From: Lachnospiraceae bacterium
GTDB taxonomy: Bacteria; Bacillota; Clostridia; Lachnospirales; Lachnospiraceae
Direction of reading: 5' to 3'
DNA: 43,068 nucleotides
Assembly: GCA_022510615.1 (NCBI GenBank)
Contig: JAFLTC010000015.1
Location: 1 to 43,068 of the forward strand
Shown: one piece after another, positions 1-8,544 of the stretch
Layout: every line of letters starts with the position of its first letter
Position numbering within the stretch: the first letter of the stretch is position 1
Notes under the pieces: generated by a model
What the model was told of the DNA's origin: nothing
The model's input: only the letters and a program-made list of their open reading frames with translations
Databases searched by the model: none
Program-made: the position numbers and the translations under genes

Positions 1-48
1 ATCTGCAATCGTTTTATAGGGGTGGTGCATTGCTTCATTATTCGCGAG

Positions 49-120
49 TACTCCCAGTAGGAATCGAACCTACAACTAGCCCTTAGGAGGGGCTTGTTAT
101 ATCCATTTAACTATGGGAGC
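49..120 (-). tRNA. tRNA-Arg (anticodon CCT)
   Basis: Read on the minus strand this folds as a 72-nt cloverleaf. The acceptor stem GCTCCCA pairs with TGGGAGT, with a G-T first pair and discriminator A. The anticodon stem AGCCC/GGGCT encloses the loop CTCCTAA with anticodon CCT. The T arm is GTAGG, loop TTCGATT, CCTAC. The 3' CCA is not encoded. The anticodon reads AGG codons, so the amino acid is arginine. The mature 5' end directly follows the T-tract of the metK terminator. Confidence 0.95.
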
Positions 121-150
121 AAAAAGCGCCCGACCCGTGGTCGGGCGTTT
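121..150. terminator. Bidirectional intrinsic terminator between metK and tRNA-Arg
   Basis: A perfect 9-bp GC-rich stem (127-135 with 139-147, loop CGT) is flanked by an A5 tract at 121-125 and TTT at 148-150. Read on the minus strand it gives a hairpin followed by CTTTTT, as expected for the end of the metK transcript. The T-tract touches the first base of the tRNA, so the tRNA needs read-through or a promoter at the end of metK. Confidence 0.8.
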
Positions 151-152
151 CT

Positions 153-158
153 ATTATA
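153..158 (-). promoter_or_regulatory. Possible -10 box for tRNA-Arg overlapping the metK stop codon
   Basis: The minus strand reads a perfect TATAAT across the metK stop codon. No convincing -35 is present; a TAGACG match lies only 15 bases upstream. Initiation from here would start inside the hairpin at about 146 and could supply tRNA transcripts independent of metK. This is inference from one hexamer. Confidence 0.25.
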
Positions 159-1332
159 AATATTTTTTCAAATCGTCTACCCGGTCCAGTCTTTCCCATG
201 GAAGGTCCAAATCATCCCGTCCAAAATGTCCGTAGGCAGCAGTCTGCTTATAGATTGGCTGGCGGAGATTCAACATTTGGATAATTCCTGCCGGACGCAA
301 ATCAAAGTTCTCGGTAATAATATCCACCAGTTTTTCCTCCGGCAATTTCCCGGTACCAAAGGTATCGATACGGACAGAGGTCGGTGATGCTACGCCAATG
401 GCATAGGAGAGCTGGATTTCTGCCTTGTCACAAAGACCCGCAGCTACAATATTTTTGGCAACATAGCGTGCGGCATAGGCGGCAGAACGATCCACCTTAG
501 TAGGATCCTTTCCGGAAAAGGCACCGCCGCCGTGACGAGCCCAGCCACCATATGTATCCACAATAATTTTCCGTCCGGTCAGACCGCTGTCTCCATTTGG
601 ACCGCCAATAACAAACCGTCCGGTTGGATTTATGTAAATCTTTGTGTCTTTATCGATCAAATCGGTAGGCAGTACCGCGTCAATAACATGCTGACGTATA
701 TCCGTCTGAATCTGCTCCCAGGTAATTTCCTCGCGGTGTTGGGAAGATACGACAACAGCATCCAGACGAACCGGCTTTCCGGAGGAATCGTATTCTACCG
801 TAACCTGTGATTTGCCATCCGGTAGAAGATACGGCAATGTGCCATCCTTTCTTACCTTCGACAGCTGACGGGATAATTTATGTGCCAGATAAATCGGATA
901 AGGCATATAATCTTCCGTTTCATTTGTGGCATAGCCAAACATCATGCCCTGGTCTCCGGCACCGATGGCTTCTATCTGGGAGTCGGTAAGCTTTGCCTCC
1001 AAGGCCTTGTCAACGCCCATGGCAATGTCGGAAGACTGCTTGTCCAGAGTAATTTTGACATCACAGAGCTTGCCGTCAAAGCCCTTTTTCAAGTCATCAT
1101 ATCCAATATCACAAATCGTGTCACGCACAATTTTTTGTATGTCGACCTGGGCACTGGAAGAAATTTCGCCCATAATTAGAACAAATCCGGTAGTTATGGC
1201 TGTTTCGCAGGCAACACGGCTCATCGGGTCTTGTACCAGCATGGCATCTAATATAGAATCAGAAATCTGGTCGCATATTTTATCAGGATGTCCTTCTGTC
1301 ACGGATTCAGAAGTAAACAGTAACTTTCCCAT
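154..1332 (-). CDS. metK: S-adenosylmethionine synthetase
   Basis: MetK makes S-adenosylmethionine from methionine and ATP in the cytoplasm, the methyl donor for the several rRNA and tRNA methyltransferases also found in this window. The 392-residue product has the normal family length. It carries the N-terminal substrate motif HPDK at residues 15-18, the ATP-binding motif GAGDQG at 124-129 and the phosphate-binding loop GGGAFSGKD at 268-276. The ATG is preceded by AAGGAGG eight bases upstream. A consensus-like promoter lies upstream; no S-box riboswitch was recognised in the AT-rich leader. The gene is followed by an intrinsic terminator and tRNA-Arg. Confidence 0.98.
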   Translation of the reverse strand: MGKLLFTSESVTEGHPDKICDQISDSILDAMLVQDPMSRVACETAITTGFVLIMGEISSSAQVDIQKIVRDTICDIGYDDLKKGFDGKLCDVKITLDKQSSDIAMGVDKALEAKLTDSQIEAIGAGDQGMMFGYATNETEDYMPYPIYLAHKLSRQLSKVRKDGTLPYLLPDGKSQVTVEYDSSGKPVRLDAVVVSSQHREEITWEQIQTDIRQHVIDAVLPTDLIDKDTKIYINPTGRFVIGGPNGDSGLTGRKIIVDTYGGWARHGGGAFSGKDPTKVDRSAAYAARYVAKNIVAAGLCDKAEIQLSYAIGVASPTSVRIDTFGTGKLPEEKLVDIITENFDLRPAGIIQMLNLRQPIYKQTAAYGHFGRDDLDLPWERLDRVDDLKKYL

Positions 1333-1364
1333 GATATTCCTCCTTATAGGTAAATAATAGTTAT

Positions 1365-1393
1365 ATTTTACTATATGAAAATTCAGCCGTCAA
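1365..1393 (-). promoter_or_regulatory. Promoter for metK
   Basis: On the minus strand TTGACG and TAAAAT are separated by exactly 17 bases, a good SigA-type match placed just upstream of the metK ribosome binding site. The leader left between promoter and start codon is only a few tens of bases, too short for a SAM riboswitch. Confidence 0.7.
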
Positions 1394-1487
1394 GACGAGA
1401 AAAAAACAACAAATATAAACAAATTAATAAATAATTTTTAATATTTTTTTAATTTTTGTAAAAAAATCCCCACATATAAGAAAAAGA

Positions 1488-1496
1488 TGTTATAAT
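1488..1496 (+). promoter_or_regulatory. Extended -10 promoter upstream of the response regulator
   Basis: TGTTATAAT is an extended -10 element (TGn plus perfect TATAAT). No good -35 hexamer lies 17 bases upstream, which extended -10 promoters can tolerate. It would give a leader of about 135 bases before the response regulator start. Confidence 0.45.
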
Positions 1497-1527
1497 AATT
1501 AAAAAATAATAAAAACGAATAACAAAG

Positions 1528-1573
1528 GGGCGGCTGGGAAACGCGCCCATCTGAAAAACGCATAGCGTTTTTT
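1528..1573 (+). promoter_or_regulatory. Structured 5' leader with two hairpins
   Basis: Two stems lie in the leader of the response regulator gene. One pairs GGGCG (1528-1532) with CGCCC (1544-1548). The other pairs AAAAACGC (1554-1561) with GCGTTTTT (1565-1572) and runs into one more T, resembling a weak intrinsic terminator. The leader matches no riboswitch class recognised here. An attenuator is possible but unproven. Confidence 0.35.
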
Positions 1574-1635
1574 GCTCCGCAAAGGGAACTGACAGAGGAT
1601 AACATGCGATAGGGATACGAAAATGGAGGATCTGG

Positions 1636-2334
1636 ATGAAAAAAATACTGATTATCGAAGATGAATTGATGATTGCTGAACTGGAAAAAGATTATTTGGA
1701 ATTAAGTGATTTTGACGTGACTATTGAGACAGATGGAATTGAGGGTGAGAAAAAGGCAATGACAGGGGAATATGATTTGTTGATTCTGGATGTCATGCTG
1801 CCGGGGCGTGATGGTTTTGAAATCTGCCGCACCTTCAGGGAAAAGTATTTAATGCCGATTATTATGGTCTCGGCGAAGAAAGAAGATATCGATAAAATTC
1901 ATGGTCTTGGTCTGGGGGCAGATGATTATATGACGAAGCCCTTTAGTCCCAGCGAGCTTGTAGCACGGGTAAAGGCACACCTGAACCGTTATGATATATT
2001 AATGGACCAGTCAGTAAGCCGGGAAAAAATGAATAAAGTGATTCAGACGGGGGACCTAAAAATTGATAAGACCGCCAGGCGGGTATTTGTCCGAGGAGAA
2101 GAAAAGACCTTTACCACAAAGGAATTTGATTTATTATATTTTCTGGCAAAAAATCCAAACCATGTATTTCCAAAGGAGGAATTGTTTCAGAAAATATGGG
2201 GCTTTACTTCAGTAGGAGATATCGCAACGGTTACGGTGCATATTAAAAAAATCCGAGAAAAGATTGAAGAGGATACTTCAAATCCGGAATACATCGAAAC
2301 GATCTGGGGCGTGGGATACCGTTTTAAAAGTTAA
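1636..2334 (+). CDS. OmpR/PhoB-family response regulator (orphan)
   Basis: A 232-residue DNA-binding response regulator. The receiver domain (about 1-115) has the acidic pair E8-D9, the phosphoacceptor D52 in LILDVMLP, S79 in the Thr/Ser position and K101. The C-terminal half (about 135-232) is a winged helix of the OmpR/PhoB type ending in the typical IETIWGVGYRF. GGAGG lies seven bases before the ATG. No histidine kinase lies next to it: an intrinsic terminator follows and the next gene is a permease. Its partner kinase and targets cannot be told from here. Confidence 0.93.
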   Translation: MKKILIIEDELMIAELEKDYLELSDFDVTIETDGIEGEKKAMTGEYDLLILDVMLPGRDGFEICRTFREKYLMPIIMVSAKKEDIDKIHGLGLGADDYMTKPFSPSELVARVKAHLNRYDILMDQSVSREKMNKVIQTGDLKIDKTARRVFVRGEEKTFTTKEFDLLYFLAKNPNHVFPKEELFQKIWGFTSVGDIATVTVHIKKIREKIEEDTSNPEYIETIWGVGYRFKS

Positions 2335-2372
2335 GCACCATCGCGGATAAAAATTGAAGATAAGGACATACT

Positions 2373-2406
2373 AAAGCAGCGAGTTGTTTATTCAGCTCGC
2401 TGCTTT
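2373..2406 (+). terminator. Intrinsic terminator after the response regulator
   Basis: AAAGCAGCGAG (2373-2383) pairs perfectly over 11 bp with CTCGCTGCTTT (2396-2406), loop of 12 bases, ending in a short T stretch. It separates the response regulator from the permease gene. Confidence 0.75.
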
Positions 2407-2440
2407 CATTATGAACGGAAGAGAAGGGAGGCATGGCAAT

Positions 2441-3454
2441 ATGAAAACAAGATACCTGCTTCTTTTAATCACTGCCCTGGTGTTATTGTTGGCATTTCGT
2501 TTTCTGCTGCCTCTGACACTGCCTTTTGTTCTGGCATATTTTTTTGCAAAAATGATATCTCCTGTCATTCATTTTCTGACAGACAGATTAAAATGGACAA
2601 AAAAGGTAAGCTCTATTATGGTAGTGCTGGTTATGGTATTTGCTATTGGGGGATTTGTCATTTATATTATTAGTATTGTAATCGGACAGGCCATTCTTCT
2701 TTTACAGCGGCTGCCGGTTTATGAACAGGAAATCAACTATGTCATAGAGGAAATCTGTGGAAACTGTGACCGCATGCTGGAGCTGACGGGCGGGACCAGT
2801 TATGAGTATATAGAAGCGCAGACGGAAATACTGTACCGGAATATTGGCAACGACATTTTACCGAAGCTTTCATCCTGTGCCATTTATTTGCTTCGCTTTG
2901 CCGCAGAAATTGTCAGCGGTGCATTCATTTTTCTTTTGTCTACCCTTTTAATTTTATTGGATGATACTTTTCCGGCGGTTCATCGCAAATTAAAACCCGT
3001 GGCAAAAAAGTTGAAAGCCGCCGGCTTTGCCTATATAAAAGCACAGGGTATTATTATTTTTGTCATTGCCGCCATTACTTCTCTGGGACTTATTCTGATG
3101 GGAAATGAGTATGCGGTTTTGTTTGGTATCGGGATTGCCGTTTTTGATGCCTTTCCCATTGTAGGGAGCGGAATTATACTGGTTCCATGGGGATTTGTAA
3201 GGATGTTAAGTGGAGACTTTTATGAAGCCGCCATTTTGTTCACAATTTTTGCAGTCGCAACATTTTTTCGGGAAATATTAGAGCCCCGGTTGTTGGGAAA
3301 AGAAATTGGCATGAAGCCGCTGTTTGTCCTGTTGTCGGTTTATGTCGGGGTAAAATTGTTTCATGTCAGTGGTATTTTACTGGGACCGATAGCACTTACA
3401 ATACTGAAAACGGTCAACGACATGTTGAAGATGGCAGAAACAGAGGATGGGTAA
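2441..3454 (+). CDS. AI-2E family transporter (permease)
   Basis: A polytopic membrane protein of 337 residues belonging to the AI-2E/PerM-like family, members of which have been linked to autoinducer export or Na+/H+ exchange; the substrate cannot be read from sequence. Two hydrophobic segments near the N-terminus, a soluble loop around residues 85-130 and a C-terminal membrane block with the motif VGSGIILVP fit the family. The ATG at 2441 is chosen because GGGAGG lies nine bases upstream; in-frame starts further up lack a ribosome binding site and fall in the preceding terminator. No cofactor gene is linked. Confidence 0.85.
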   Translation: MKTRYLLLLITALVLLLAFRFLLPLTLPFVLAYFFAKMISPVIHFLTDRLKWTKKVSSIMVVLVMVFAIGGFVIYIISIVIGQAILLLQRLPVYEQEINYVIEEICGNCDRMLELTGGTSYEYIEAQTEILYRNIGNDILPKLSSCAIYLLRFAAEIVSGAFIFLLSTLLILLDDTFPAVHRKLKPVAKKLKAAGFAYIKAQGIIIFVIAAITSLGLILMGNEYAVLFGIGIAVFDAFPIVGSGIILVPWGFVRMLSGDFYEAAILFTIFAVATFFREILEPRLLGKEIGMKPLFVLLSVYVGVKLFHVSGILLGPIALTILKTVNDMLKMAETEDG

Positions 3455-3465
3455 AGACGATAGAG

Positions 3466-3491
3466 TTAGCATGACGGCACCGTTATGCTAA
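3466..3491. terminator. Palindromic hairpin between converging genes
   Basis: TTAGCATGACGG (3466-3477) and CCGTTATGCTAA (3480-3491) form a 12-bp inverted repeat with one G-T pair and a 2-base gap. It sits between the converging permease and acetyltransferase genes and overlaps the acetyltransferase stop codon. There is no real T-tract. The sequence recurs at 17796-17810 and 35907-35918, so it may be a dispersed repeat rather than only a terminator. Confidence 0.5.
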
Positions 3492-3925
3492 TCCGGTCCG
3501 CCGCTAATCCACCGACTCATACCAGAGCCATGGTTTCCAAAAGGGCGTTTATGGAAGCCCAGCTTTTCATAAAAGGATTCCTTATTCATGGCAGACATGA
3601 GATTTACCATAATAGTCTCTCCCTCCTCCACCTGATTTTCCAGCCAGGCAAGGACAGTTTCAATAATTTGTCTGCCAAGTCCCTGGGATTGATATTCTGG
3701 GCGGACGATAACATCGCAGACAAAATAAACATAACCACCATCTCCTACTACCCGTGCCATGCCGATGGGAGTATCTCCCTTCATGGCGACCAGAATATAG
3801 AGAGAATTGGTCAGGGCAATCTCTGCCCGCTTCGGGCGAATGGGAATAAAATCCACACTGGTCCGCAGGGCATTATAATTTTCAACCGAAATGCTGTGGG
3901 TAAATGTGATATTTTCTATGTTCAA
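3488..3925 (-). CDS. GNAT family N-acetyltransferase
   Basis: A 145-residue cytoplasmic acetyltransferase of the GNAT fold. The acetyl-CoA pyrophosphate loop is visible as RPEYQSQGLGRQ, followed by the C-terminal FYEKLGF strand typical of the family. The acceptor substrate cannot be predicted. The start is a TTG with AAAGGA nine bases upstream; no in-frame ATG is better placed. The gene lies 18 bases downstream of the DUF4250 gene and should be cotranscribed with it. Confidence 0.88.
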   Translation of the reverse strand: MNIENITFTHSISVENYNALRTSVDFIPIRPKRAEIALTNSLYILVAMKGDTPIGMARVVGDGGYVYFVCDVIVRPEYQSQGLGRQIIETVLAWLENQVEEGETIMVNLMSAMNKESFYEKLGFHKRPFGNHGSGMSRWISGGPD

Positions 3926-3943
3926 TCATATCAGTCCTTTAAG

Positions 3944-4120
3944 TCATACAAATTGATTTGTTATTTCGTCGTACTGATAGTCTACAGAGGACAGCGTGGA
4001 ACGAAGATCCTCCTCATCCACATTATAGGTATGACAAAATTCCTCTAATGTCGCAAAATGGTCACGCAACTTTGTGTTTACATAGCTCACCAAAATAATC
4101 GGGTCATGCGGTAAGTCCAA
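3944..4120 (-). CDS. DUF4250 domain-containing small protein
   Basis: A 58-residue acidic protein. The N-terminal pattern (D-L-P-H-D-P, then VNTKLRD) and the ending YDEITNQFV match the DUF4250 family of Clostridia as I remember it; its function is unknown. The start chosen is TTG at 4120, because GGAGG lies eight bases upstream and the resulting N-terminus matches the family. An ATG five codons earlier has no ribosome binding site and itself overlaps the Shine-Dalgarno sequence. It is the first gene of a two-gene unit with the acetyltransferase. Confidence 0.8.
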   Translation of the reverse strand: MDLPHDPIILVSYVNTKLRDHFATLEEFCHTYNVDEEDLRSTLSSVDYQYDEITNQFV

Positions 4121-4153
4121 AAGTGACACCTCCATTTTTTAAAAGTTACTCAC

Positions 4154-4183
4154 ATTGTACATAAAAAGGTGTTTTTTTGTCAA
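4154..4183 (-). promoter_or_regulatory. Promoter for the DUF4250-GNAT pair
   Basis: On the minus strand a perfect TTGACA and TACAAT are 18 bases apart, immediately upstream of the DUF4250 ribosome binding site. The AT-rich spacer contains an A6 tract. Confidence 0.65.
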
Positions 4184-4239
4184 TGCTTAATTTAGGCATA
4201 AGGAGGAATCAAAAGTCAAATATGTGTAAGGAGGGTACT

Positions 4240-5661
4240 ATGATGGAAAATTCGGATTTTTCCAGCAGTTTTGATGAAAATAAAGCTTATATTGATAGTC
4301 TTCTGCATATAGACAAAAGTTTTGATATGATATACCGGGTGGTGATGATTGGTGGTAAGAAGGCTTGTTTTTACTTTATTGATGGTTTCTGTAAAGACGA
4401 AGTTCTGGAGAAGATACTAGAATTTTTTTATCAGATTAATCCAAAGGAAATGCCGGAAACGGCCCATGAGTTTTTGAAACAAAAGCTTCCGTATGGTGAG
4501 ATTGATTTGGTGCGGAAGGAAAACGATTTTCTGCAGCGGATGCTGTCAGGTGTGCCAATGTTGATGGTTGACGGGTATACGGAAATTCTTGCCATGGATT
4601 TTCGAACCTATCCGGCACGAAGCGTGGATGAACCGGAAAAGGATAAAGTAATGCGGGGCTCCAGAGATGGTTTTGTGGAAACCCTTGTATTTAATACAGC
4701 TTTAATACGCCGTCGTATTCGCTCGACAGATTTGGCTATGGAAATGCACACCGTGGGAAAAAGTTCCCGGACAGATGTAGTAATTGCTTACATGGGAAGT
4801 CGTGTGGAAAAAAAGATGCTGGAGGATATAAGGCAGCGGATTGACAGTATTCAGATTGATGCGCTGTCCATGAACCAGCAGAGTCTGGCGGAATGCCTCT
4901 ATCAGCATAAATGGTATAATCCCTTTCCGAAGTTTAAGTTTACGGAGCGACCGGACACGACAGCGGCCAGTGTTTTGGAGGGGAGTATTGCGATTTTGGT
5001 GGATAATTCACCGGCGGCTATGATTTTGCCCACTTCTGTTTTTGATATTATAGAAGATGCGGATGATTATTATTTCCCGCCGGTAACGGGGACATATCTG
5101 AGGCTTTCCCGGATTATTATTAATATACTTGCGGTAGTGCTGACACCACTGTTTCTTCTACTGATTATGAATCCGGAGTGGATACCGTCATGGCTGGAAT
5201 TTATAAAGATAAAGGACACGATTCATGTACCGATTATTTTGCAGCTTTTAATACTGGAATTCGCTATTGACGGCTTGAAGTTAGCTTCTCTCAATACCCC
5301 GAGTATGCTCAGTACGCCTCTCAGTGTAGTGGCAGGTATCGTACTGGGCGATTATACTGTCAGCTCCGGCTGGTTTAATGCGGAAATCATGTTGTACATG
5401 GCATTTGTGGCAGTGGCAAATTACACACAGGTCAGTTTTGAACTGGGATATGCACTGAAGTTTATGCGGCTTATGGTACTTTGCCTGACAGCGGCATTCA
5501 ATGTATGGGGATTTGCCGGAGGCATGATTCTGGTGTTAATATTTATCGTGACAAACCGGACGATGAGCGGAAAGAGTTATATCTATCCGATTATTCCATT
5601 TAATAGGAAACAGTTTTTGCGCCGGTTCTGTCGAGTCAGTCTGCCGAGGTCGGAGCAGTAA
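4240..5661 (+). CDS. GerA-family spore germination protein (SpoVAF-like)
   Basis: A 473-residue inner-membrane protein of the GerA/SpoVAF family. The N-terminal half (about 1-270) is the soluble domain, containing a [16 protein letters not shown] segment and [12 protein letters not shown], which precedes the membrane region in GerA proteins. The C-terminal half has several membrane segments with the family pattern [16 protein letters not shown] and a Pro-rich [10 protein letters not shown] entry. Family members form nutrient receptors or accompany the SpoVA channel in the spore inner membrane. No GerB, GerC or other SpoVA gene is adjacent, so the role is uncertain. AAGGAGG lies before two tandem ATGs (4240 and 4243); either could be used. 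The 3' end overlaps the convergent nfo gene by 26 bases. Confidence 0.85.
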   Translation: MMENSDFSSSFDENKAYIDSLLHIDKSFDMIYRVVMIGGKKACFYFIDGFCKDEVLEKILEFFYQINPKEMPETAHEFLKQKLPYGEIDLVRKENDFLQRMLSGVPMLMVDGYTEILAMDFRTYPARSVDEPEKDKVMRGSRDGFVETLVFNTALIRRRIRSTDLAMEMHTVGKSSRTDVVIAYMGSRVEKKMLEDIRQRIDSIQIDALSMNQQSLAECLYQHKWYNPFPKFKFTERPDTTAASVLEGSIAILVDNSPAAMILPTSVFDIIEDADDYYFPPVTGTYLRLSRIIINILAVVLTPLFLLLIMNPEWIPSWLEFIKIKDTIHVPIILQLLILEFAIDGLKLASLNTPSMLSTPLSVVAGIVLGDYTVSSGWFNAEIMLYMAFVAVANYTQVSFELGYALKFMRLMVLCLTAAFNVWGFAGGMILVLIFIVTNRTMSGKSYIYPIIPFNRKQFLRRFCRVSLPRSEQ

Positions 5662-6520
5662 CGGTGGCACGAATTTCGGCTATTTCCTCCTTATATGGCG
5701 GATAGGATTTTTTCGGGTTCTCTGCATCCTTGATATAAGGAGTTTCCAGAATCTTTGGCACAGAAGCAAATCGCTCATCCCGGATGAACTGCATCAGGGC
5801 ATCGGCACCAATGGCACCCTTTCCAAAATTTTCATGGCGGTCCTTATGGGCACCTCGTTCATTTTTACTGTCGTTAATATGGAAGGCGGCAATCTGCGAA
5901 AGTCCGAGAATGCGGTCAAATTCCTCCATTACCCTGTCGTATTCGTGAACAATATCATAGCCGGCATCATGGACGTGACAGGTGTCAAAGCAGACCCGGA
6001 GCTTTTCCGGGTAGCGGCATCCGTCATAGATGGCCTTCAGTTCTTCAAAGGAACGTCCGATTTCACTGCCTTTTCCCGCCATCGTTTCCAGTGCAATCAA
6101 TACCGGAGTGTCAGCGGTCAAAACAGAATTCAGTCCCTTAATAATCTGGGCAATGCCCGCCTCTACGCCGGCGTCTACGTGGGAGCCGGGATGCAGCACA
6201 AGAACTTCACTTCCCATGGCAGCTGTGCGGGTTATCTCCTTTTCCAGAAATTCTACGGCAAGCTCATAGGTTTCCGGTTTGATTGTATTTGCCAGATTAA
6301 TAATGTAGGGTGCATGAACAATGAAATTGTGCATGCCGTGTTCTTCCATACAAGCTCTGGCAGCAGGAATATTCAGTTCAGATATATCTTTGCGCCTTGT
6401 GTTTTGCGGGGCACCGGTATAGACCATAAAGGTATTTGCATTATAGGAAAGGGCCTCCTTTACGGAGCCAAGCAGCATTTCACTGCCGCTCATACCCACA
6501 TGGGAACCGAGTAAAAGCAT
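5636..6520 (-). CDS. nfo: Deoxyribonuclease IV (endonuclease IV, AP endonuclease)
   Basis: Endonuclease IV cuts DNA 5' to abasic sites in base-excision repair and uses three zinc ions. The 294-residue protein has the family TIM-barrel metal ligands in order: LGSHVGMSG at the N-terminus, VHAPY, LHPGSH, the ETMAGKG glutamate strand, [19 protein letters not shown] and the closing LETP. AAGGAGG lies eight bases before the ATG. The gene converges on the germination gene and their coding ends overlap by 26 bases with no terminator visible between them. Confidence 0.96.
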   Translation of the reverse strand: MLLLGSHVGMSGSEMLLGSVKEALSYNANTFMVYTGAPQNTRRKDISELNIPAARACMEEHGMHNFIVHAPYIINLANTIKPETYELAVEFLEKEITRTAAMGSEVLVLHPGSHVDAGVEAGIAQIIKGLNSVLTADTPVLIALETMAGKGSEIGRSFEELKAIYDGCRYPEKLRVCFDTCHVHDAGYDIVHEYDRVMEEFDRILGLSQIAAFHINDSKNERGAHKDRHENFGKGAIGADALMQFIRDERFASVPKILETPYIKDAENPKKSYPPYKEEIAEIRATVTAPTSAD

Positions 6521-6558
6521 GACAATGTCCTCCTTTTGTTATATATTTCCTATTTAGA

Positions 6559-6586
6559 ATTCTAGCGAAAAGCGAAAAAAAAGCAA
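6559..6586 (-). promoter_or_regulatory. Probable promoter for nfo
   Basis: The minus strand reads TTGCTT, 16 bases, TAGAAT, placed about 40 bases upstream of the nfo start. It is divergent from the promoter of the Dlt-like operon. Confidence 0.45.
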
Positions 6587-6626
6587 TAGTTTTTTAGCAG
6601 GAGGGCGCCAAAATCCTATTAATGAC

Positions 6627-6655
6627 TTGACTTTATCTCTGGTGGACGGTATTAT
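6627..6655 (+). promoter_or_regulatory. Promoter for the Dlt-like operon
   Basis: TTGACT and TATTAT are 17 bases apart, a strong SigA-type match about 70 bases upstream of the adenylation gene. It is the only good promoter seen ahead of the four Dlt-like genes. Confidence 0.7.
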
Positions 6656-6723
6656 AAAGAATTGGAGATTTATCCTTTTTTGTAATGAAAAAATTAGAAG
6701 TGAACTAACAGGGATGTGATGAC

Positions 6724-8250
6724 TTGCAGACAAATGTATTAGAATATTTGGAAAGCACGGTGAAAAAATTTCCCGATAAAATTGCTTTTGCTGATGAGGA
6801 ACTGGCGCTTTCGTTCCGGGAGTTTCAAAAGAGGGCAATGCGGCTGGGAACCTGTCTGGCGGGACGAGGGATGTTTCGTAAACCGGTCATTGTCTATATG
6901 AAGAAATCACCGGATCTTCTTGCTGCCTTTTTTGGTGTGGTGTACAGCGGTTGTTTTTATGTACCGGTTGATGAGGAAATGCCAAGGAGAAGGATTGAAC
7001 TGATTCTGCAAAATACGCAGGCGGAGGTTTTAATCTGTGACGAGGAGATGAAAGCGGAAGCAGAAAGTCTTTCCTTTGAAGGGACGGTGCTTTTGTACGG
7101 CGAATGTCAGAAGACCGAGGTAGATGAAACACTTCTCGCCGGGATTCGAGCTCAGGTTTTGGATGCGGATCCGGTGTATATTTTTTATACTTCCGGCTCC
7201 ACCGGAATCCCAAAAGGAGTGGTTGGCTGCCATCGGGGCATTATTGATTATACAGAACAGCTGTCGGAGGTTTTAGGATTTGATGAGACCTGTGTATTTG
7301 CCAATCAGACGCCGTTATACTGGGACGCCAGCATGAAAGAAGTGTATGCCACGCTGAAACACGGGGCGACCACTTATCTGGTGCCGAAGAGTTTATTTAT
7401 GTTTCCGGTAAAACTGGTGGAATATTTAAATCGGCATCAGGTAAATACAATCTGCTGGGTGGTATCGGCACTGGTCATGATTTCGGCATTTGGAACTTTT
7501 GATATTGTAGAGCCGGAGTATCTCAGACTGGTGGCCTTCTGCGGGGAAGTCTTTCCGGTGAAGCAGTTTAATATATGGAAAAAGCAGTTGCCGGAAGCGG
7601 ATTTTTATAATTTATACGGACCGACAGAGACGACGGGAGTGAGTACCTATTACCATGCCGACCGGCTTTTTGGAGAAGATGAGGTAATTCCCATCGGCAG
7701 GGCCTTTGCCAATACCCAGATTCTTTTACTGGATGAAAAAGGACATAAGGTGAAGGATGGCGAGGCGGGCGAGATTTGTATCCGGGGAAGTGGTTTAACA
7801 CTGGGATATTATAATGATATGGACAGAACCGGACAAAATTTTGTCCAGAATCCGGAGAATCCGTATTACATAGATTTCATGTACCGTACCGGGGATCTGG
7901 CCCGGAAAGATGAGCAGGGGGATCTGGTTTTTGTTTCAAGACAGGATTTCCAGATTAAGCATATGGGACACCGCATTGAGCTGGGAGAAATCGAGGCAGA
8001 TGTGGGAATGGTGGAAGGTGTAAAAATATGCTGCTGTATTTATGCAAAGGAAAAGAATAAGATTGTTCTTTTTTATGTAGGGGATTTGAGTAAAGCGGAG
8101 TTGACGAGAGAGTTAAAGACCAGGCTGCCGCGTTATATGCTTCCCAACGCAATTTTTCAATTGGAGGATATGCCGCTTACTATCAATGGGAAAATGGATC
8201 GGATTCGTTTACAGGAAATGTACAAAAATTCCGTTTCCAGAGAAAAATAA
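6724..8250 (+). CDS. DltA-like amino acid adenylation enzyme
   Basis: A stand-alone adenylation enzyme of 508 residues that should activate an amino acid with ATP and load it on the acyl carrier protein encoded next door. Core motifs are present: TSGSTGIPKG from residue 156, WDAS (the aspartate that binds the substrate amino group), YGPTETTG, YRTGD and the catalytic lysine in INGKMDR near the C-terminus. In DltA the substrate is D-alanine; the substrate here is inferred from the operon only. The start is TTG; GTGAT, complementary to part of the 16S tail, precedes it. Seven bases separate it from the carrier gene's first possible codon. Confidence 0.85.
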   Translation: MQTNVLEYLESTVKKFPDKIAFADEELALSFREFQKRAMRLGTCLAGRGMFRKPVIVYMKKSPDLLAAFFGVVYSGCFYVPVDEEMPRRRIELILQNTQAEVLICDEEMKAEAESLSFEGTVLLYGECQKTEVDETLLAGIRAQVLDADPVYIFYTSGSTGIPKGVVGCHRGIIDYTEQLSEVLGFDETCVFANQTPLYWDASMKEVYATLKHGATTYLVPKSLFMFPVKLVEYLNRHQVNTICWVVSALVMISAFGTFDIVEPEYLRLVAFCGEVFPVKQFNIWKKQLPEADFYNLYGPTETTGVSTYYHADRLFGEDEVIPIGRAFANTQILLLDEKGHKVKDGEAGEICIRGSGLTLGYYNDMDRTGQNFVQNPENPYYIDFMYRTGDLARKDEQGDLVFVSRQDFQIKHMGHRIELGEIEADVGMVEGVKICCCIYAKEKNKIVLFYVGDLSKAELTRELKTRLPRYMLPNAIFQLEDMPLTINGKMDRIRLQEMYKNSVSREK

Positions 8251-8280
8251 TAACTTTTGCCAAAAGGAAGGAAGAAAAAA

Positions 8281-8526
8281 ATGGAAAGCACAACAATCAA
8301 AGAGACAATATTGTCTATCTTGCAGGAGCTTCACGAGGATATTGATTTTGAACAGGAAGACAGACTGGTGGATGACAAAATTCTGGATTCCTTTGATCTT
8401 GTCACACTGGTGGCGGAGTTGGGGGAGGAATTTGATGTAGAGATTACGGCAAAGGATTTTGTGGAAGAAAATTTCAATTCAGTAGACCGTCTGACAAAGA
8501 TGATTTTACGTCTGATGGAAGAGTAA
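8281..8526 (+). CDS. Acyl carrier protein, DltC-like
   Basis: An 81-residue acidic carrier protein. The phosphopantetheine attachment serine is S37 in the motif ILDSFDLV, which resembles DltC rather than the DSL of fatty-acid ACPs. GGAAGG lies before the ATG. It lies between the adenylation and MBOAT genes, so it should accept the activated amino acid and present it at the membrane. Confidence 0.88.
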   Translation: MESTTIKETILSILQELHEDIDFEQEDRLVDDKILDSFDLVTLVAELGEEFDVEITAKDFVEENFNSVDRLTKMILRLMEE

Positions 8527-8544
8527 TAAATAAGGAGTAAAAAC

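Noticed and set aside
1..48. A second tRNA or an integration site next to tRNA-Arg
   Set aside because: No cloverleaf, duplicate of the tRNA 3' end or integrase is visible in the 48 bases available.
1333..1500. SAM (S-box) riboswitch upstream of metK
   Set aside because: A promoter with correct spacing lies only about 30-60 bases before the start, and the AT-rich region shows none of the conserved S-box core or its stems.
3485..4048. Plus-strand frame of 187 codons
   Set aside because: It lies antisense to the acetyltransferase and DUF4250 genes, both of which have family motifs and ribosome binding sites.
5834..6514. Plus-strand frame of 226 codons
   Set aside because: It is the antisense shadow of nfo, whose catalytic motifs are complete on the minus strand.
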